This document shows, piece by piece, positions 47,201 to 55,930 of a stretch of DNA of 64,000 nt. Both the position numbers and the translations under genes were made by a program. The notes beneath the pieces are model-generated. The model was not told the DNA's origin and did not search any database. It worked only from the letters and a program-made list of their open reading frames with translations. Position 1 is the first letter of the stretch. Every line of letters begins with the position of its first letter. Where the stretch lies: contig NZ_MSDV01000039.1 of assembly GCF_001931485.1 (NCBI RefSeq), positions 1-64,000 on the forward strand, in the 5' to 3' direction. The stretch comes from Burkholderia sp. SRS-W-2-2016. GTDB taxonomy: Bacteria > Pseudomonadota > Gammaproteobacteria > Burkholderiales > Burkholderiaceae.

Positions 47201-47529
47201 TTCGTCAGCACGCCGTGCGCGTGCAGATCGAGCGCGCAGTTCAGCGCGGTCTGGCCGCCCATCGTCGGCAGGATCGCGTCCGGGCGCTCCTTCGCGATGA
47301 TGCGCTCGACCACTTCCCACGTGATCGGCTCGATGTAGGTCACGTCGGCCGTGTTCGGGTCGGTCATGATCGTCGCAGGATTGCTGTTGACGAGAATGAC
47401 CTTGTAGCCTTCCTCACGCAGCGCCTTGCATGCCTGCGCGCCCGAGTAATCGAACTCGCACGCCTGGCCGATGATGATCGGACCCGCGCCGATGATGAGG
47501 ATGCTTTTAATGTCTGTCCGCTTGGGCAT
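44278..47529 (-). CDS. carB: Carbamoyl-phosphate synthase large chain
   Basis: 1083 residues, full length. Two homologous ATP-grasp halves (residues about 1-400 and 560-940) make carbamoyl phosphate from bicarbonate, ammonia and two ATP; both begin with Rossmann-like GAGPIIIGQACEFDYSG and GGGPNRIGQGIEFDYCC. The oligomerisation domain lies between, and the C-terminal MGS-like allosteric domain (TKGTAAAIEAAG, VDMIKNGEIALVFTT) binds UMP/ornithine. ATG at 47529 is the conserved MPKRTDIKSIL. It feeds arginine and pyrimidine synthesis; carA is 148 nt upstream. Confidence 0.97.
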   Translation of the reverse strand: MPKRTDIKSILIIGAGPIIIGQACEFDYSGAQACKALREEGYKVILVNSNPATIMTDPNTADVTYIEPITWEVVERIIAKERPDAILPTMGGQTALNCALDLHAHGVLTKYNVELIGASPEAIDKAEDRQKFKDAMTKIGLGSAKSGTAHSMEEALAVQAKIAAETGSGYPVVIRPSFTLGGSGGGIAYNRDEFEEICKRGLDLSPTRELLIEESLLGWKEYEMEVVRDKADNCIIVCSIENLDPMGIHTGDSITVAPAQTLTDKEYQILRNASLAVLREIGVDTGGSNVQFSINPKDGRMIVIEMNPRVSRSSALASKATGFPIAKVAAKLAVGYTLDELKNEITGGQTPASFEPTIDYVVTKIPRFAFEKFREADSRLTTQMKSVGEVMAIGRTFQESFQKALRGLEVGVDGLDEKTTNRDEIIREIGEAGPDRIWYVGDAFRVGMSAQEIFEETAIDPWFLAQIEQIILKEKALAGRTLASLSKEELKYLKQSGFSDRRLAKLLGAKPADVRARRIELNVRPVYKRVDTCAAEFATKTAYMYSTYEEECEANPTNNKKIMVLGGGPNRIGQGIEFDYCCVHAALAMREDGYETIMVNCNPETVSTDYDTSDRLYFESLTLEDVLEIVDKEKPVGVIVQYGGQTPLKLALDLEANGVPIIGTSPDMIDAAEDRERFQKLLQDLGLRQPPNRTARAEDEALKLADEIGYPLVVRPSYVLGGRAMEIVHEPRDLERYMREAVKVSNDSPVLLDRFLNDAIECDVDCISDGEAVFIGGVMEHIEQAGVHSGDSACSLPPYSLSKETIAELKRQTAAMAKALNVVGLMNVQFAIQQVPQADGSKLDIIYVLEVNPRASRTVPYVSKATSLPLAKIAARAMVGQKLAEQGVTKEVEPPYFSVKEAVFPFVKFPAVDPVLGPEMRSTGEVMGVGQTFGEALFKSQLAAGSRLPESGTVLLTVMDADKPKAVEVARMLHELGYPIVATKGTAAAIEAAGVPVKVVNKVKDGRPHIVDMIKNGEIALVFTTVDETRAAIADSRSIRMSAQANKVTYYTTMSGARAAVEGLRYLKNLEVYDLQGLHARLN

Positions 47530-47677
47530 AACGCTCTCGCTAAATATTCCTGAATTCTTTCCGTCGGCGCGCGCCGTTGTCACGTAGCGCGCGCTATTGC
47601 GCGGCGAGCCCGCCGCGCTTTTGCCGCGGGCTCTGGCGACGACCTCGGTCGCCGCGCCCCCGCTCCGCGTGCTGGCG

Positions 47678-48832
47678 TTACGCCGCCGCGCTCTTGCCGT
47701 TCTTGTGCGCGTCCATCAGCGCGGTGAAGCGGTCGAACAGGTACGCGACGTCGTTCGGACCGGGCGACGCTTCCGGGTGACCCTGGAAGCAGAACGCCGG
47801 CTTGTCGGTCAGCGCGAAGCCTTGCAGCGTGCCGTCGAACAGCGACGTGTGGGTCACGCGCGCGTTGGCGGGCAACGTGGCGGCGTCGACCGCGAAACCG
47901 TGGTTCTGCGACGTGATCACCACGCGGCCGTCTTCGAGATCCTTGACTGGATGGTTCGCGCCGTGGTGGCCGGTCTTCATCTTCATCGTCTTCGCGCCGA
48001 CCGCGAGGCCCATGATCTGGTGACCGAGGCAGATGCCGAAGGTCGGAACGCCGCGCTCGATGAATTCCTTCGCCGCCGCGATCGCGTAATCGCACGGTTC
48101 CGGATCGCCGGGGCCGTTCGACAGGAACACGCCGTCCGGATTCAGCGCGAGTGCATCGGCGGCGCTCGCCTGGGCCGGCAGCACCGTCACGTGGCAGCCG
48201 CGCTCGGCCAGCATGCGCAGGATGTTCTGCTTGACACCGTAGTCGAACGCGACGACGCGGTACTTCGGCGCCTTCTGCTCGCCGTAGCCGGTGCCCAGGC
48301 GCCATTCGGTGCGGGTCCACTCGTAGCTTTGCTGCGTCGACACGACCTTCGCGAGGTCCATGCCGGCGAGGCCCGGGAACGAGCGCGCGAGTTCGATCGC
48401 TTTCGCTTCGTCGTCCGAACCGGCGAGGATCGCGCCGTTCTGCGCGCCCTTGTCGCGCAGAACGCGGGTCAGCTTGCGGGTGTCGATGCCGGCGATGGCG
48501 ACTACACCTTCGTCCTGCAGATATTGCGGGAGCGTGCGCTCCATGCGGAAATTCGACGCGAGAACCGGCAGATCACGGATGATCAGGCCGGCGGCATGGA
48601 CTTTCGTCGCTTCGACGTCTTCGGCGTTCACGCCGACGTTGCCGATATGCGGGTACGTGAGGGTTACGATCTGGCGCGCGTAGCTCGGGTCAGTCAGGAT
48701 TTCCTGATAGCCGGTGATCGCCGTGTTGAACACGACTTCGCCAATGGTGTGCCCGGGGGCGCCGATCGAATAACCACGAAAGACCGTGCCGTCGGCGAGC
48801 GCGAGGAGAGCGGGAGAAAATGACGGCAACAC
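47678..48832 (-). CDS. carA: Carbamoyl-phosphate synthase small chain (glutamine amidotransferase)
   Basis: 384 residues from GTG at 48832, which has AAGGAG six bases upstream; the ATG at 48967 would add 45 residues with no family counterpart. The N-terminal domain (ALLALADGTVFRGYSIG, GEVVFNTAITGYQEILTDPSYARQIVTLTYPHIGNVG) and the class I glutaminase (GVPTFGICLGHQIMGLA with the catalytic Cys, QNHGFAVD, FQGHPEASPGPND with the catalytic His-x-Glu) release ammonia for CarB. It precedes carB on the same strand. Confidence 0.97.
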   Translation of the reverse strand: MLPSFSPALLALADGTVFRGYSIGAPGHTIGEVVFNTAITGYQEILTDPSYARQIVTLTYPHIGNVGVNAEDVEATKVHAAGLIIRDLPVLASNFRMERTLPQYLQDEGVVAIAGIDTRKLTRVLRDKGAQNGAILAGSDDEAKAIELARSFPGLAGMDLAKVVSTQQSYEWTRTEWRLGTGYGEQKAPKYRVVAFDYGVKQNILRMLAERGCHVTVLPAQASAADALALNPDGVFLSNGPGDPEPCDYAIAAAKEFIERGVPTFGICLGHQIMGLAVGAKTMKMKTGHHGANHPVKDLEDGRVVITSQNHGFAVDAATLPANARVTHTSLFDGTLQGFALTDKPAFCFQGHPEASPGPNDVAYLFDRFTALMDAHKNGKSAAA

Positions 48833-49084
48833 GGGAGACTCCTTGGGGGAACACCCTGTTGCCACCTGTCTGTCCGATTGCGAGCCGCAGCGAAACGCAT
48901 TGTGAATGCGCGCGCAGACTCGCTCGCGTGCTGCCGGTGACGTTGCAAGGGGGCGCAAACGGTCCATTGTGTGGACGATTCGACTGGGTGCGGGGCCCTT
49001 CTTGCTACGCTAATGGCGCGCGGCGGATGAACGGTTGGGGAGAGGTAGGCGCTAGGGTGCGGGTTGATAAGCTCAAACCTTGAA

Positions 49085-49114
49085 ATTATAGCCTGAATCC
49101 GCCCTTCCCTCCAA
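49085..49114 (-). promoter_or_regulatory. Putative sigma-70 promoter of carAB
   Basis: On the minus strand TTGGAG (49114-49109), 18-nt spacer, TATAAT (49090-49085). It implies a leader of about 245 nt before carA; the 48833-49296 interval holds no gene. Confidence 0.6.
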
Positions 49115-49296
49115 ATCTGAGATAGGACGCGGACTCGGGGCGCCCCCCTCGGCGTACGCTCGAAGTCTTGCCTGGCGCGCCTTTCAGCACCTCCCGGCGG
49201 CACTTTAAGTGACCTCGATCGACTAGCCGCTGCGGGGACGAAACCCAAAAAATGTCAACTCACCGGTTCGCCACGCGACAGCGCTCAAGCCTCCCC

Positions 49297-50538
49297 TCAA
49301 GCCTCCTGCTCGGCACGCAGTTCGGCCGACCGGGTCGCCTGCCGGCCCGGCAACACGTACCAGATCGCGCTCAGCACCTGCAGCGCCACCAGAATTTCCC
49401 ACGCGGTCAGATGCGCGACCGCCGGATAGCGGCCGCCGATCGCCGGCCAATGCGACAGCACCGCGCCCACTCCGATCTGGAAACCGAAGATCAGCAGAAA
49501 AATAATCAGCGTCAGCGTCGTGTTGACCCGGCCGATCATCTGCGCGGGGAAATGGCGCGCCATCACCGCATAGCTCAGGATGCCGGTGCCGCCGAAAATC
49601 CCATACGCGGCCCACAGCAAACTCGCCGGCAGCGGCGCCTGAAACATGATCAGCAATTGCGTGAGCACATACAGCGCCATACCGATTCCGCAGAACGCAT
49701 ACAGCGAGATGCCGCGCCGCTCGAGGCTGCGCGCCGCCGCGCCGAAACCGACACAGCCGGCCATCATCGCGAAACCGAGGATCGACACCAGCGCCGCGGC
49801 CTCGTGCGGCTCGAAACCCTGCACGTCGCGCAGCCACGCGCCGACCCACAGCGACTGCATCGCGTAGAACACGCCTTGCGTGACCACCGAAAACGACGCG
49901 ATTTTCCAGAACGCCGCGCTGCGCAGAATATGCCAGGTGCCCTTGAATTGCGCGGCGAGGCTGGCCTGTCGATGCGTGTCGCGTGCCTCCGGCGCGAGCG
50001 TCCATTGCGCGAGTGCGACCAGCACTGTCAGCACGCCGAGCCCGACGCACACCGTACGCCAACTCGAGAAACCGAGTACCCACGTCAGCGGCGAACCGAC
50101 CATCACGCCACCGAAGCCGCCGATCGCCATCACGAGTCCGTTCATCAGCGGCAGACGCGCGGCGGGGAAATGCTGCGCGAGCGCCTTGAACGCGGCGCCG
50201 AGGCACACCGACACGCCGACGCCGATCAACAGCCGTCCGATCATCATCATGCCGAGGCTGTGCGCGGCGCCGAACACCCAGATGCCGAGCGCCGCGAACA
50301 GCAGCGTGACGGCCGTCACACGACGCGCGCCGAAGTGATCGAGCAACACGCCGGCTGGAATCTGCGCGCCCGCGAAACCGAGAAAATAGAGGCTGGTCAG
50401 CACCCCCAGATCGGCTGCCGACAGCCCGAGATCGTGCGTGATGAACGGCGCGAACCCAAGGTTGACGCCGCGAAACACATAGGAGACGAAATAGCCGGCG
50501 GAAAAGAGCAGAAAGACGCGCAGTTGGGTCGACGACAT
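49297..50538 (-). CDS. Major facilitator superfamily transporter
   Basis: 413 residues from the ATG at 50538, with 12 predicted helices. MFS loop 2-3 motif GVLLDHFGARRVTAV and the first half LRVFLLFSAGYFVSYVFRGVNLGFAP, LGVLTSLYFLGFAGAQIPAG mark the family; the second half begins after a basic loop (EARDTHRQASLAAQFK). The substrate is unknown. It is on its own transcript, preceded by a terminator for the transglycosylase gene on the same strand. Confidence 0.87.
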   Translation of the reverse strand: MSSTQLRVFLLFSAGYFVSYVFRGVNLGFAPFITHDLGLSAADLGVLTSLYFLGFAGAQIPAGVLLDHFGARRVTAVTLLFAALGIWVFGAAHSLGMMMIGRLLIGVGVSVCLGAAFKALAQHFPAARLPLMNGLVMAIGGFGGVMVGSPLTWVLGFSSWRTVCVGLGVLTVLVALAQWTLAPEARDTHRQASLAAQFKGTWHILRSAAFWKIASFSVVTQGVFYAMQSLWVGAWLRDVQGFEPHEAAALVSILGFAMMAGCVGFGAAARSLERRGISLYAFCGIGMALYVLTQLLIMFQAPLPASLLWAAYGIFGGTGILSYAVMARHFPAQMIGRVNTTLTLIIFLLIFGFQIGVGAVLSHWPAIGGRYPAVAHLTAWEILVALQVLSAIWYVLPGRQATRSAELRAEQEA

Positions 50539-50680
50539 AAATCTGGTTGAGCTTTTTGGAAGAGCGGGAAAGTCGGGTGGATCGGGGCGGCACGACATGG
50601 CGAACCCGGCCGCCGCGATCGAGGCCTCCACGATAAAGCAAATGCGCGCAATCCGCCGCAAATGGTCTGCGCAATGAAAA

Positions 50681-50705
50681 ACGCCGTCACCTCAGGTGAC
50701 GGCGT
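50681..50705 (-). terminator. Terminator after the lytic transglycosylase gene
   Basis: acgccgtcacct (50681-50692) / aggtgacggcgt (50694-50705) near-perfect palindrome, followed by TTTT on the minus strand. Confidence 0.8.
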
Positions 50706-50791
50706 CAGATGAACACGGTGCGTGATCGGAGCGCAATCCATGCGCTGCCCCCGCAACGCATGTGGTCACTACCGTGGGAGCCGCTATTGGT

Positions 50792-52483
50792 CTATTTACC
50801 CTTCTTCTTCGCGTTGGCCACGGTCTTCGGGCGGCTCTCTGCCGCGGCCTTCGACGCCTTCCCGGACGTGGACGCCGACACCTTCGTCACCTTGCCCTTG
50901 CTGCTCGCGGCGGACGCCTCAGCCTTGCTGCCCTTGGCGACCGGCTCGGCGACCTTGACGATGGAAGAACGGCCATGCCCTTTCTTCTTATCGTAGCGCG
51001 ATTCGCTACGGGTGTCTGCGACACGGGTGCCGATCTTCTGCACGCCGCCGCCCTGCACGTCGGTCGCGATCTTTTCCGGACCCGGCTCGCTCGGGATCGC
51101 CCGGCCGACCGGCACGTGCAGCACGACCACCTGGCCGCGCGACACCGAATCGCGACGCGTCTTGTTCCACGCCTTCAACTGACCGACCGACACCCCATAG
51201 CGCACCGCGATCGCGGCCATCGACTGGTTGCGGCGCACGCGGATCAGCATCTTGCGGGTGTCGGGAACGTCCGGCTCCATTGCGAGCACCGCGCTTTCCG
51301 CGACGTCCGCGCTGATGTCCTCGTCGTCGTCCGTGCCGCGCGGAACGACGATCGTCGAGCCCGGCTTCAGGCGCATGCCGACCGGAATCTTGTTCACTTC
51401 CATCAGCGTGTCGGCATCGACGCCGATCTTTTGCGCGATCGCCGCCGGCGTCGCGCGCTGGTCGACCGTGTAGGTGGTCCACGACGACAGCGACCCGGTG
51501 TACGCCTTCAGATTGCGCTCGAACGCCGACGCGTTGTCGAACGGCAACAGGATCTGCGGCTGGGTCGCGCCGAGAATCACCGGCTTTCTGAACGACGGGT
51601 TCAGCGAGCGGAATTCGTCGGTCGACATATTGGCGAGCCGCGACGCGACGTCGACGTCGATGTCGTGCGAGGTCGTCACCGTCACGAAGTACGGGTGGTT
51701 CGGGATGGTCGGCAGCGTGAGGCCGTACATCTGCGGGTTCATCACGAGATTCTTGACCGCCTGCAGCTTCGGCACGTAGTTACGCGTCTCGTTCGGCATG
51801 CGCAGACTCAGATAGTCGGTCGGCAGACCAGCCGCCTCGTTGCGCGCGATCGCCCGCTGCACGTTGCCCTCGCCCCAGTTGTAGGCGGCCAGCGCGAGCT
51901 GCCAGTCGCCGAACATGTCGTGCAGCTTCGACAGATAGTCGAGCGCGGCGCTGGTCGACGCGAGCACGTCGCGGCGCTCGTCCTGCCACATGTTCTGCTT
52001 GAGGTTATAGGTGCGGCCGGTGCCCGGCATGAACTGCCACATGCCGGCCGCCTTCGCGACCGACAGCGCCTGCGGGCTATACGCGGATTCGATGAACGGC
52101 AGCAGCGCGAGCTCGGTCGGCATATGGCGCGTCTCGAGTTCCTCGACGATGTGATACAGGTACTTCTGCGAACGCTCGGTCATGCGCTGCACGTAGTCCG
52201 GGCGCTGCACGTACCAGTTCAGCTGCATGTCGACGAGGTCGGTCTGCAGATCCGGCATCTGGAAGCCGCGACGAATGCGGCCCCACAGATCGGCGTCCTG
52301 GCTCGTCAGCTGTGTGACGGAACCCTGGTCGACGTTGATGGTTTCTTTAGCGGTGGCGTTCTTGCGAAGGGAATCGGCTACTGCTTGCTTGCTGGCGGGG
52401 GTGTTGGCGGTATTCGTTGTCGGTCCCTGACTCGCGCAGGCGGCGAGTGTCAGGACCAATAACGCACTAAAGATAAATCGCAT
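50792..52483 (-). CDS. MltD-like membrane-bound lytic murein transglycosylase with LysM
   Basis: 563 residues from the ATG at 52483 (lipoprotein signal FSALLVLTLAACA). The catalytic SLT domain follows a helical lead (DLWGRIRRGFQMPDLQTDLVDMQLNWYVQRPDYV) and has the catalytic Glu in LLPFIESAYSPQAL, KAAGMWQFMPGTGRTYNL, YLSKLHDMFGDWQLALAAYNWGEGNVQRAI. Two LysM-like modules come after (about 350-400 and 430-490; YTVDQRATPAAIAQKIGVDADTLMEVN, IRVRRNQSMAAIAVRYGVSVGQLKAWN), and the C-terminus is a Lys/Ala/Ser-rich tail. It cleaves peptidoglycan glycan strands at the outer membrane. Confidence 0.93.
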   Translation of the reverse strand: MRFIFSALLVLTLAACASQGPTTNTANTPASKQAVADSLRKNATAKETINVDQGSVTQLTSQDADLWGRIRRGFQMPDLQTDLVDMQLNWYVQRPDYVQRMTERSQKYLYHIVEELETRHMPTELALLPFIESAYSPQALSVAKAAGMWQFMPGTGRTYNLKQNMWQDERRDVLASTSAALDYLSKLHDMFGDWQLALAAYNWGEGNVQRAIARNEAAGLPTDYLSLRMPNETRNYVPKLQAVKNLVMNPQMYGLTLPTIPNHPYFVTVTTSHDIDVDVASRLANMSTDEFRSLNPSFRKPVILGATQPQILLPFDNASAFERNLKAYTGSLSSWTTYTVDQRATPAAIAQKIGVDADTLMEVNKIPVGMRLKPGSTIVVPRGTDDDEDISADVAESAVLAMEPDVPDTRKMLIRVRRNQSMAAIAVRYGVSVGQLKAWNKTRRDSVSRGQVVVLHVPVGRAIPSEPGPEKIATDVQGGGVQKIGTRVADTRSESRYDKKKGHGRSSIVKVAEPVAKGSKAEASAASSKGKVTKVSASTSGKASKAAAESRPKTVANAKKKGK

Positions 52484-52641
52484 GAACGTCTCGGCTTCCA
52501 CAAGGGCTGGAATTTGCAGCCGATAGTACGAAACGGCAACGTTTCCGTCAATCGGAAAATCGAGAAAAAAATCAAACAAATCTTGGGCTTGGCGAATTTT
52601 TCCGACTCATCGCTTGAACATCGCCCGGAATGCGGCACGAA

Positions 52642-53433
52642 TCAGCGGAAGCGATTCTTCCATTCGCGCATCAGCGTAAACGCGGCCAGACGGTCAGAAA
52701 CCGTTTCGTGCAACTGCTCGCGCAGGCCCGCCTGGACCGTCGCTTCGCCGGCGCGCAGGAACGGATTGACCGCGCGTTCGTGGGCGATCGTGGTCGGCAC
52801 GGTCGGCTGGTGGCGCGCCCGCAGTTCGCTCGCGCGGTCGCGCCACGCCTGCAACGCGGTGTTGTGCGGTTCGCAGGCGAGCGCGAAACGGATGTTCGAC
52901 AGCGTGTACTCGTGCGCGCAATGCACTTCGGTCGTGCCGGGCAGCGCGGCGAGCGAGTCGAGCGAGGTCAGCATCTGCGCCGGTGTGCCTTCGAACAGCC
53001 GGCCGCAACCGCAGGCGAACAGCGTGTCGCCGCAGAACACATGCGGGGTGCCGTTCGGATCCGCAGCCTGGAAATAGGCGATGTGTCCGCTCGTATGGCC
53101 GGGTACGTCGAGCACGCTGAATTCGAGCGCGGGCGCCGCAATGATCACCCGGTCGCCGTTTTTCAGACGCTGGGTAACATGCGCAATCGCCTCGCCGGCG
53201 GGGCCGTAGACCGGTACGTCCTGGCCGTTCAGCAGATCGGCCAATCCGCCGACGTGGTCTTGATGATGGTGCGTGAGTAAAATAGCGCTCAGCCGCCAGC
53301 CTCGTTGGGCCAGGTAGGCGCGCACAGGGGCGGCATCGCCCGGATCGACGACGACCGCATGGCGTCCGTCGGCAATGACCCAGATGTAATTGTCCTCAAA
53401 CGCCGGGACCGGTACGTACTCGAGCGCATTCAT
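52642..53433 (-). CDS. gloB: Hydroxyacylglutathione hydrolase (glyoxalase II)
   Basis: 263-residue metallo-beta-lactamase-fold enzyme hydrolysing S-lactoylglutathione to lactate and glutathione, finishing methylglyoxal detoxification. The metal site is LLTHHHQDHVGG (H55, H57, D59, H60), with PGHTSGHIAYF and VFCGDTLFACGCGRLFEG supplying others; ALACEPHN and the C-terminal HAGR-like region complete the family pattern. Divergent from the SAM-methyltransferase gene at 53452, with 18 nt between starts. Confidence 0.96.
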   Translation of the reverse strand: MNALEYVPVPAFEDNYIWVIADGRHAVVVDPGDAAPVRAYLAQRGWRLSAILLTHHHQDHVGGLADLLNGQDVPVYGPAGEAIAHVTQRLKNGDRVIIAAPALEFSVLDVPGHTSGHIAYFQAADPNGTPHVFCGDTLFACGCGRLFEGTPAQMLTSLDSLAALPGTTEVHCAHEYTLSNIRFALACEPHNTALQAWRDRASELRARHQPTVPTTIAHERAVNPFLRAGEATVQAGLREQLHETVSDRLAAFTLMREWKNRFR

Positions 53434-53451
53434 AGGCGACGCATTCTAGAT

Positions 53452-54306
53452 ATGACTGACCGAGCGATTATAGACTGGCCCGCCTGGACCGATTCGCCGC
53501 CTGGCCGCTACGTGCTGCAGTGGGAACAGACCCAGCTCGACCGGGTGGTGTCGGACGTGTTCGGCTATCATGCGCTGCAACTCGGGCTGCCGCAGCTCGA
53601 CGCGCTGCGCGAAAACCGCATGCCGTGCCGTGGCCTCGTGCTCGATGCGGCGAGCGGCGCGAGCGCGCCGTACACCTATCCGCGCACGGCGCGCGCCAAC
53701 CTGAACGGCATGAACGGCAACGCCGCGCCGCCGCAAGGTTCGGCCGGCCTGCACGCCCCGGCCGAACGCAGCGCGCTCTGGTGCGATCTGCTCGACCTGC
53801 CGTTCGAAGCGCAAAGCGTCGACCTGATCGTGATGCCGCACACGCTCGAGTTCACGAGCGACCCGCACCGGCTGCTGCGCGAAGCCGAGCGCGTACTGAT
53901 GCCGGAAGGCCAGTTGATCATCCTCGGCTTCAATTCGTTGTCGCTGTGGGGCGTGCGGCAGTCGGTCGGCAAAATGACGGGCCGCCCGTTCGTGCCGTCC
54001 GCCGTCGATCTGATCGCGTTCACGCGCCTGAAGGACTGGATCAAACTGCTCGGCTTCGATCTTGAACGCGGGCGCTTCGGCTGCTATCGTCCGCCGCTCG
54101 CGAGCGAACAGTGGCTCGCGCGCTACGGCTTCATGGAGGCCGCCGGCGACCGCTGGTGGCCGATTTTCGGCGCCACCTACATGATCAAGGCGATCAAGCG
54201 CGTGCGCGGCATGCGCCTCGTCGGCCCGCTCAAGGTGAAGAAGCCCGTGCTTGCCGCGGGCCTCGCGCCCGCCGCCACCCCCAATACACGCAATCACATC
54301 GAATGA
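53452..54306 (+). CDS. SAM-dependent methyltransferase upstream of rnhA
   Basis: 284 residues from the ATG at 53452. Methyltransferase_11-like: LPFEAQSVDLIVMPHTLEFTSDPHRLLREAERVLMPEGQLIILGFNSLSLWGVRQSVG is the core. The classical glycine-rich motif I is not evident at the N-terminal end (RGLVLDAASGASAPYTY occupies its place). Its stop overlaps the rnhA start (ATGA at 54303-54306), the familiar gloB-methyltransferase-rnhA-dnaQ arrangement of proteobacteria. The substrate is unknown. Confidence 0.86.
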   Translation: MTDRAIIDWPAWTDSPPGRYVLQWEQTQLDRVVSDVFGYHALQLGLPQLDALRENRMPCRGLVLDAASGASAPYTYPRTARANLNGMNGNAAPPQGSAGLHAPAERSALWCDLLDLPFEAQSVDLIVMPHTLEFTSDPHRLLREAERVLMPEGQLIILGFNSLSLWGVRQSVGKMTGRPFVPSAVDLIAFTRLKDWIKLLGFDLERGRFGCYRPPLASEQWLARYGFMEAAGDRWWPIFGATYMIKAIKRVRGMRLVGPLKVKKPVLAAGLAPAATPNTRNHIE

Positions 54307-54749
54307 CTCCGGATCACATCGACATCTATACCGACGGCGCCTGCAAGGGCAATCCCGGCCCCGGCGGCTGGGGCGCGCTGCTGCGCTTCGGCGCGCAGGA
54401 AAAAGAGCTGTTCGGCGGCGAAGCCAACACGACCAACAACCGGATGGAGCTAATGGGCGTGATCGCCGCGCTCGAAGCGCTCAAGCGTCCGTGCAAGGCG
54501 GTCGTGCACACCGACTCGCAGTACGTGCAGAAAGGCATCAGCGAGTGGATCCACGGCTGGAAGAAAAAAGGCTGGGTCACCGCGGCGAAGCAGCCGGTCA
54601 AAAACGCCGACCTGTGGAAACGGCTCGACGCGCTGGTCGCGCAGCACGAGATCGAATGGCGCTGGGTGCGCGGGCATAACGGCCATCCGGAGAACGAGCG
54701 CGCCGACCAGCTCGCCAATCGCGGCGTCGCATCGCTCGCGCAGGTCTAA
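54303..54749 (+). CDS. rnhA: Ribonuclease HI
   Basis: 148 residues, standard length; degrades RNA in RNA-DNA hybrids. Active-site residues: D11 in IDIYTDGACKGNPGPGGWG, E49 in NTTNNRMELMGVI, D71 in VVHTDSQYVQKGI and the C-terminal WRWVRGHNGHPENERADQLA. The ATG at 54303 overlaps the upstream methyltransferase stop. It is followed by dnaQ after 91 nt. Confidence 0.97.
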   Translation: MTPDHIDIYTDGACKGNPGPGGWGALLRFGAQEKELFGGEANTTNNRMELMGVIAALEALKRPCKAVVHTDSQYVQKGISEWIHGWKKKGWVTAAKQPVKNADLWKRLDALVAQHEIEWRWVRGHNGHPENERADQLANRGVASLAQV

Positions 54750-54840
54750 AACCGCTGGCCGCGTGGCCGGCCGCCGTTAGCGGCGCGCCCCGCCCTCTCC
54801 GATTTTTTTCGCAATTTTTTTCGCAGCAGGCTAATCCGAC

Positions 54841-55575
54841 ATGCGTCAACTCATCCTCGATACCGAAACCACCGGCCTGAATGCGCGTGGCGGCGACCGG
54901 ATTCTCGAACTCGGTTGCGTCGAGCTGGTGAACCGCCGGCTCACCGGCAACAACCTGCACTTCTACATCAACCCCGAGCGCGACAGCGATCCGGGCGCAC
55001 TGGCGGTGCACGGGCTGACCACCGAGTTCCTGAGCGACAAGCCGAAGTTCGGCGAGATCGTCGACCAGTTCCGCGACTTCATTCAGGGCGCGGACCTGAT
55101 CATTCACAACGCGCCGTTCGACATCGGCTTTCTCGACGCCGAGTTCGCGTTGCTCGGCCTGCCGCAGGTGAAAACGCACTGCGGCGAAATCATCGATACG
55201 CTCGCGCGCGCCAAGCAGATGTTCCCGGGCAAGCGTAATTCGCTCGATGCGCTGTGCGACCGCTTCGGCATCAGCAACGCGCACCGTACGCTGCACGGCG
55301 CACTGCTCGACTCGGAACTGCTCGCCGAGGTCTATCTGGCGATGACGCGCGGCCAGGAAAGCCTCGTCATCGACATGCTCGGCGAAGCGCAAAGCAGCGG
55401 CGCCGCCGATACGCCGCGCGTCGCGCTTGAGTCGCTCGAACTGCTGGTGGTCACCGCGAACGATGAAGAAATCGCCGCCCACGAAGCGGTGCTCGACGGT
55501 CTCGACAAGGCGATGAAAGGCGCGAGCGTCTGGCGTTTCGAACCCGCTCCGGCAACCGATGAGCAAATTACTTAA
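54841..55575 (+). CDS. dnaQ: DNA polymerase III epsilon subunit (3'-5' proofreading exonuclease)
   Basis: 244-residue DEDDh exonuclease: D7 and E9 in LILDTETTGLN (ExoI), IHNAPFDIGFLDAEF (ExoII) and HGALLDSELLAEVYL (ExoIII, with the catalytic His). It proofreads replication by the alpha subunit; the C-terminal region beyond residue 185 binds alpha. It lies beside rnhA, as in many proteobacteria, and ahead of tRNA-Val, as in Burkholderia. Confidence 0.97.
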   Translation: MRQLILDTETTGLNARGGDRILELGCVELVNRRLTGNNLHFYINPERDSDPGALAVHGLTTEFLSDKPKFGEIVDQFRDFIQGADLIIHNAPFDIGFLDAEFALLGLPQVKTHCGEIIDTLARAKQMFPGKRNSLDALCDRFGISNAHRTLHGALLDSELLAEVYLAMTRGQESLVIDMLGEAQSSGAADTPRVALESLELLVVTANDEEIAAHEAVLDGLDKAMKGASVWRFEPAPATDEQIT

Positions 55576-55605
55576 AAAGTACTAGACGAACTCGAAAAAG
55601 CCTGA

Positions 55606-55611
55606 CATAAT
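55606..55611 (+). promoter_or_regulatory. -10 element of tRNA-Val
   Basis: CATAAT 12 nt before the tRNA 5' end. No good -35 is seen. Confidence 0.5.
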
Positions 55612-55623
55612 TTCAATCTCTTC

Positions 55624-55698
55624 GGGTGGTTAGCTCAGCGGTAGAGCACTGCCTTCACACGGCAGGGGTCACTGGTTCGATCCCAGTACTACCCACCA
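55624..55698 (+). tRNA. tRNA-Val (anticodon CAC)
   Basis: 75-nt cloverleaf with acceptor GGGTGGT/ACTACCC (one G-U), D-loop TAGCTCAGCGGTAGAGCA, anticodon loop TTCACAC (CAC, reading GUG), T-arm ACTGGTTCGATCCCAGT and an encoded CCA. Confidence 0.96.
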
Positions 55699-55726
55699 GA
55701 TTCTTGGTGTGTCGATCACCGAAGAC

Positions 55727-55763
55727 AAAAGGGCTTACGCAGCAATGCGTAAGCCCTTTTTCT
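55727..55763 (+). terminator. Terminator after tRNA-Val
   Basis: 14-bp stem aaaagggcttacgc (55727-55740) / gcgtaagccctttt (55747-55760), then TTTCT. Confidence 0.93.
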
Positions 55764-55930
55764 ATTGGCGCCCGGCTGGCGCAGAGCCATGAGTTGCGAT
55801 GCGACTCCCGGCCCATCCGCCGGCACCGTGATTCCGTAGGTTGGCGAGCGCATCGCACTGCTGATATATTCGGCACTCGGGCTTTTCGCCCAGCCGTTTT
55901 TTCATCTCAACCATCACAGGGAGGCGCCAC

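Noticed and set aside
44503..47553. 1016-codon plus-strand frame opposite carB
   Set aside because: Antisense shadow of a conserved gene in GC-rich DNA; Arg/Ala/His-rich with no fold.
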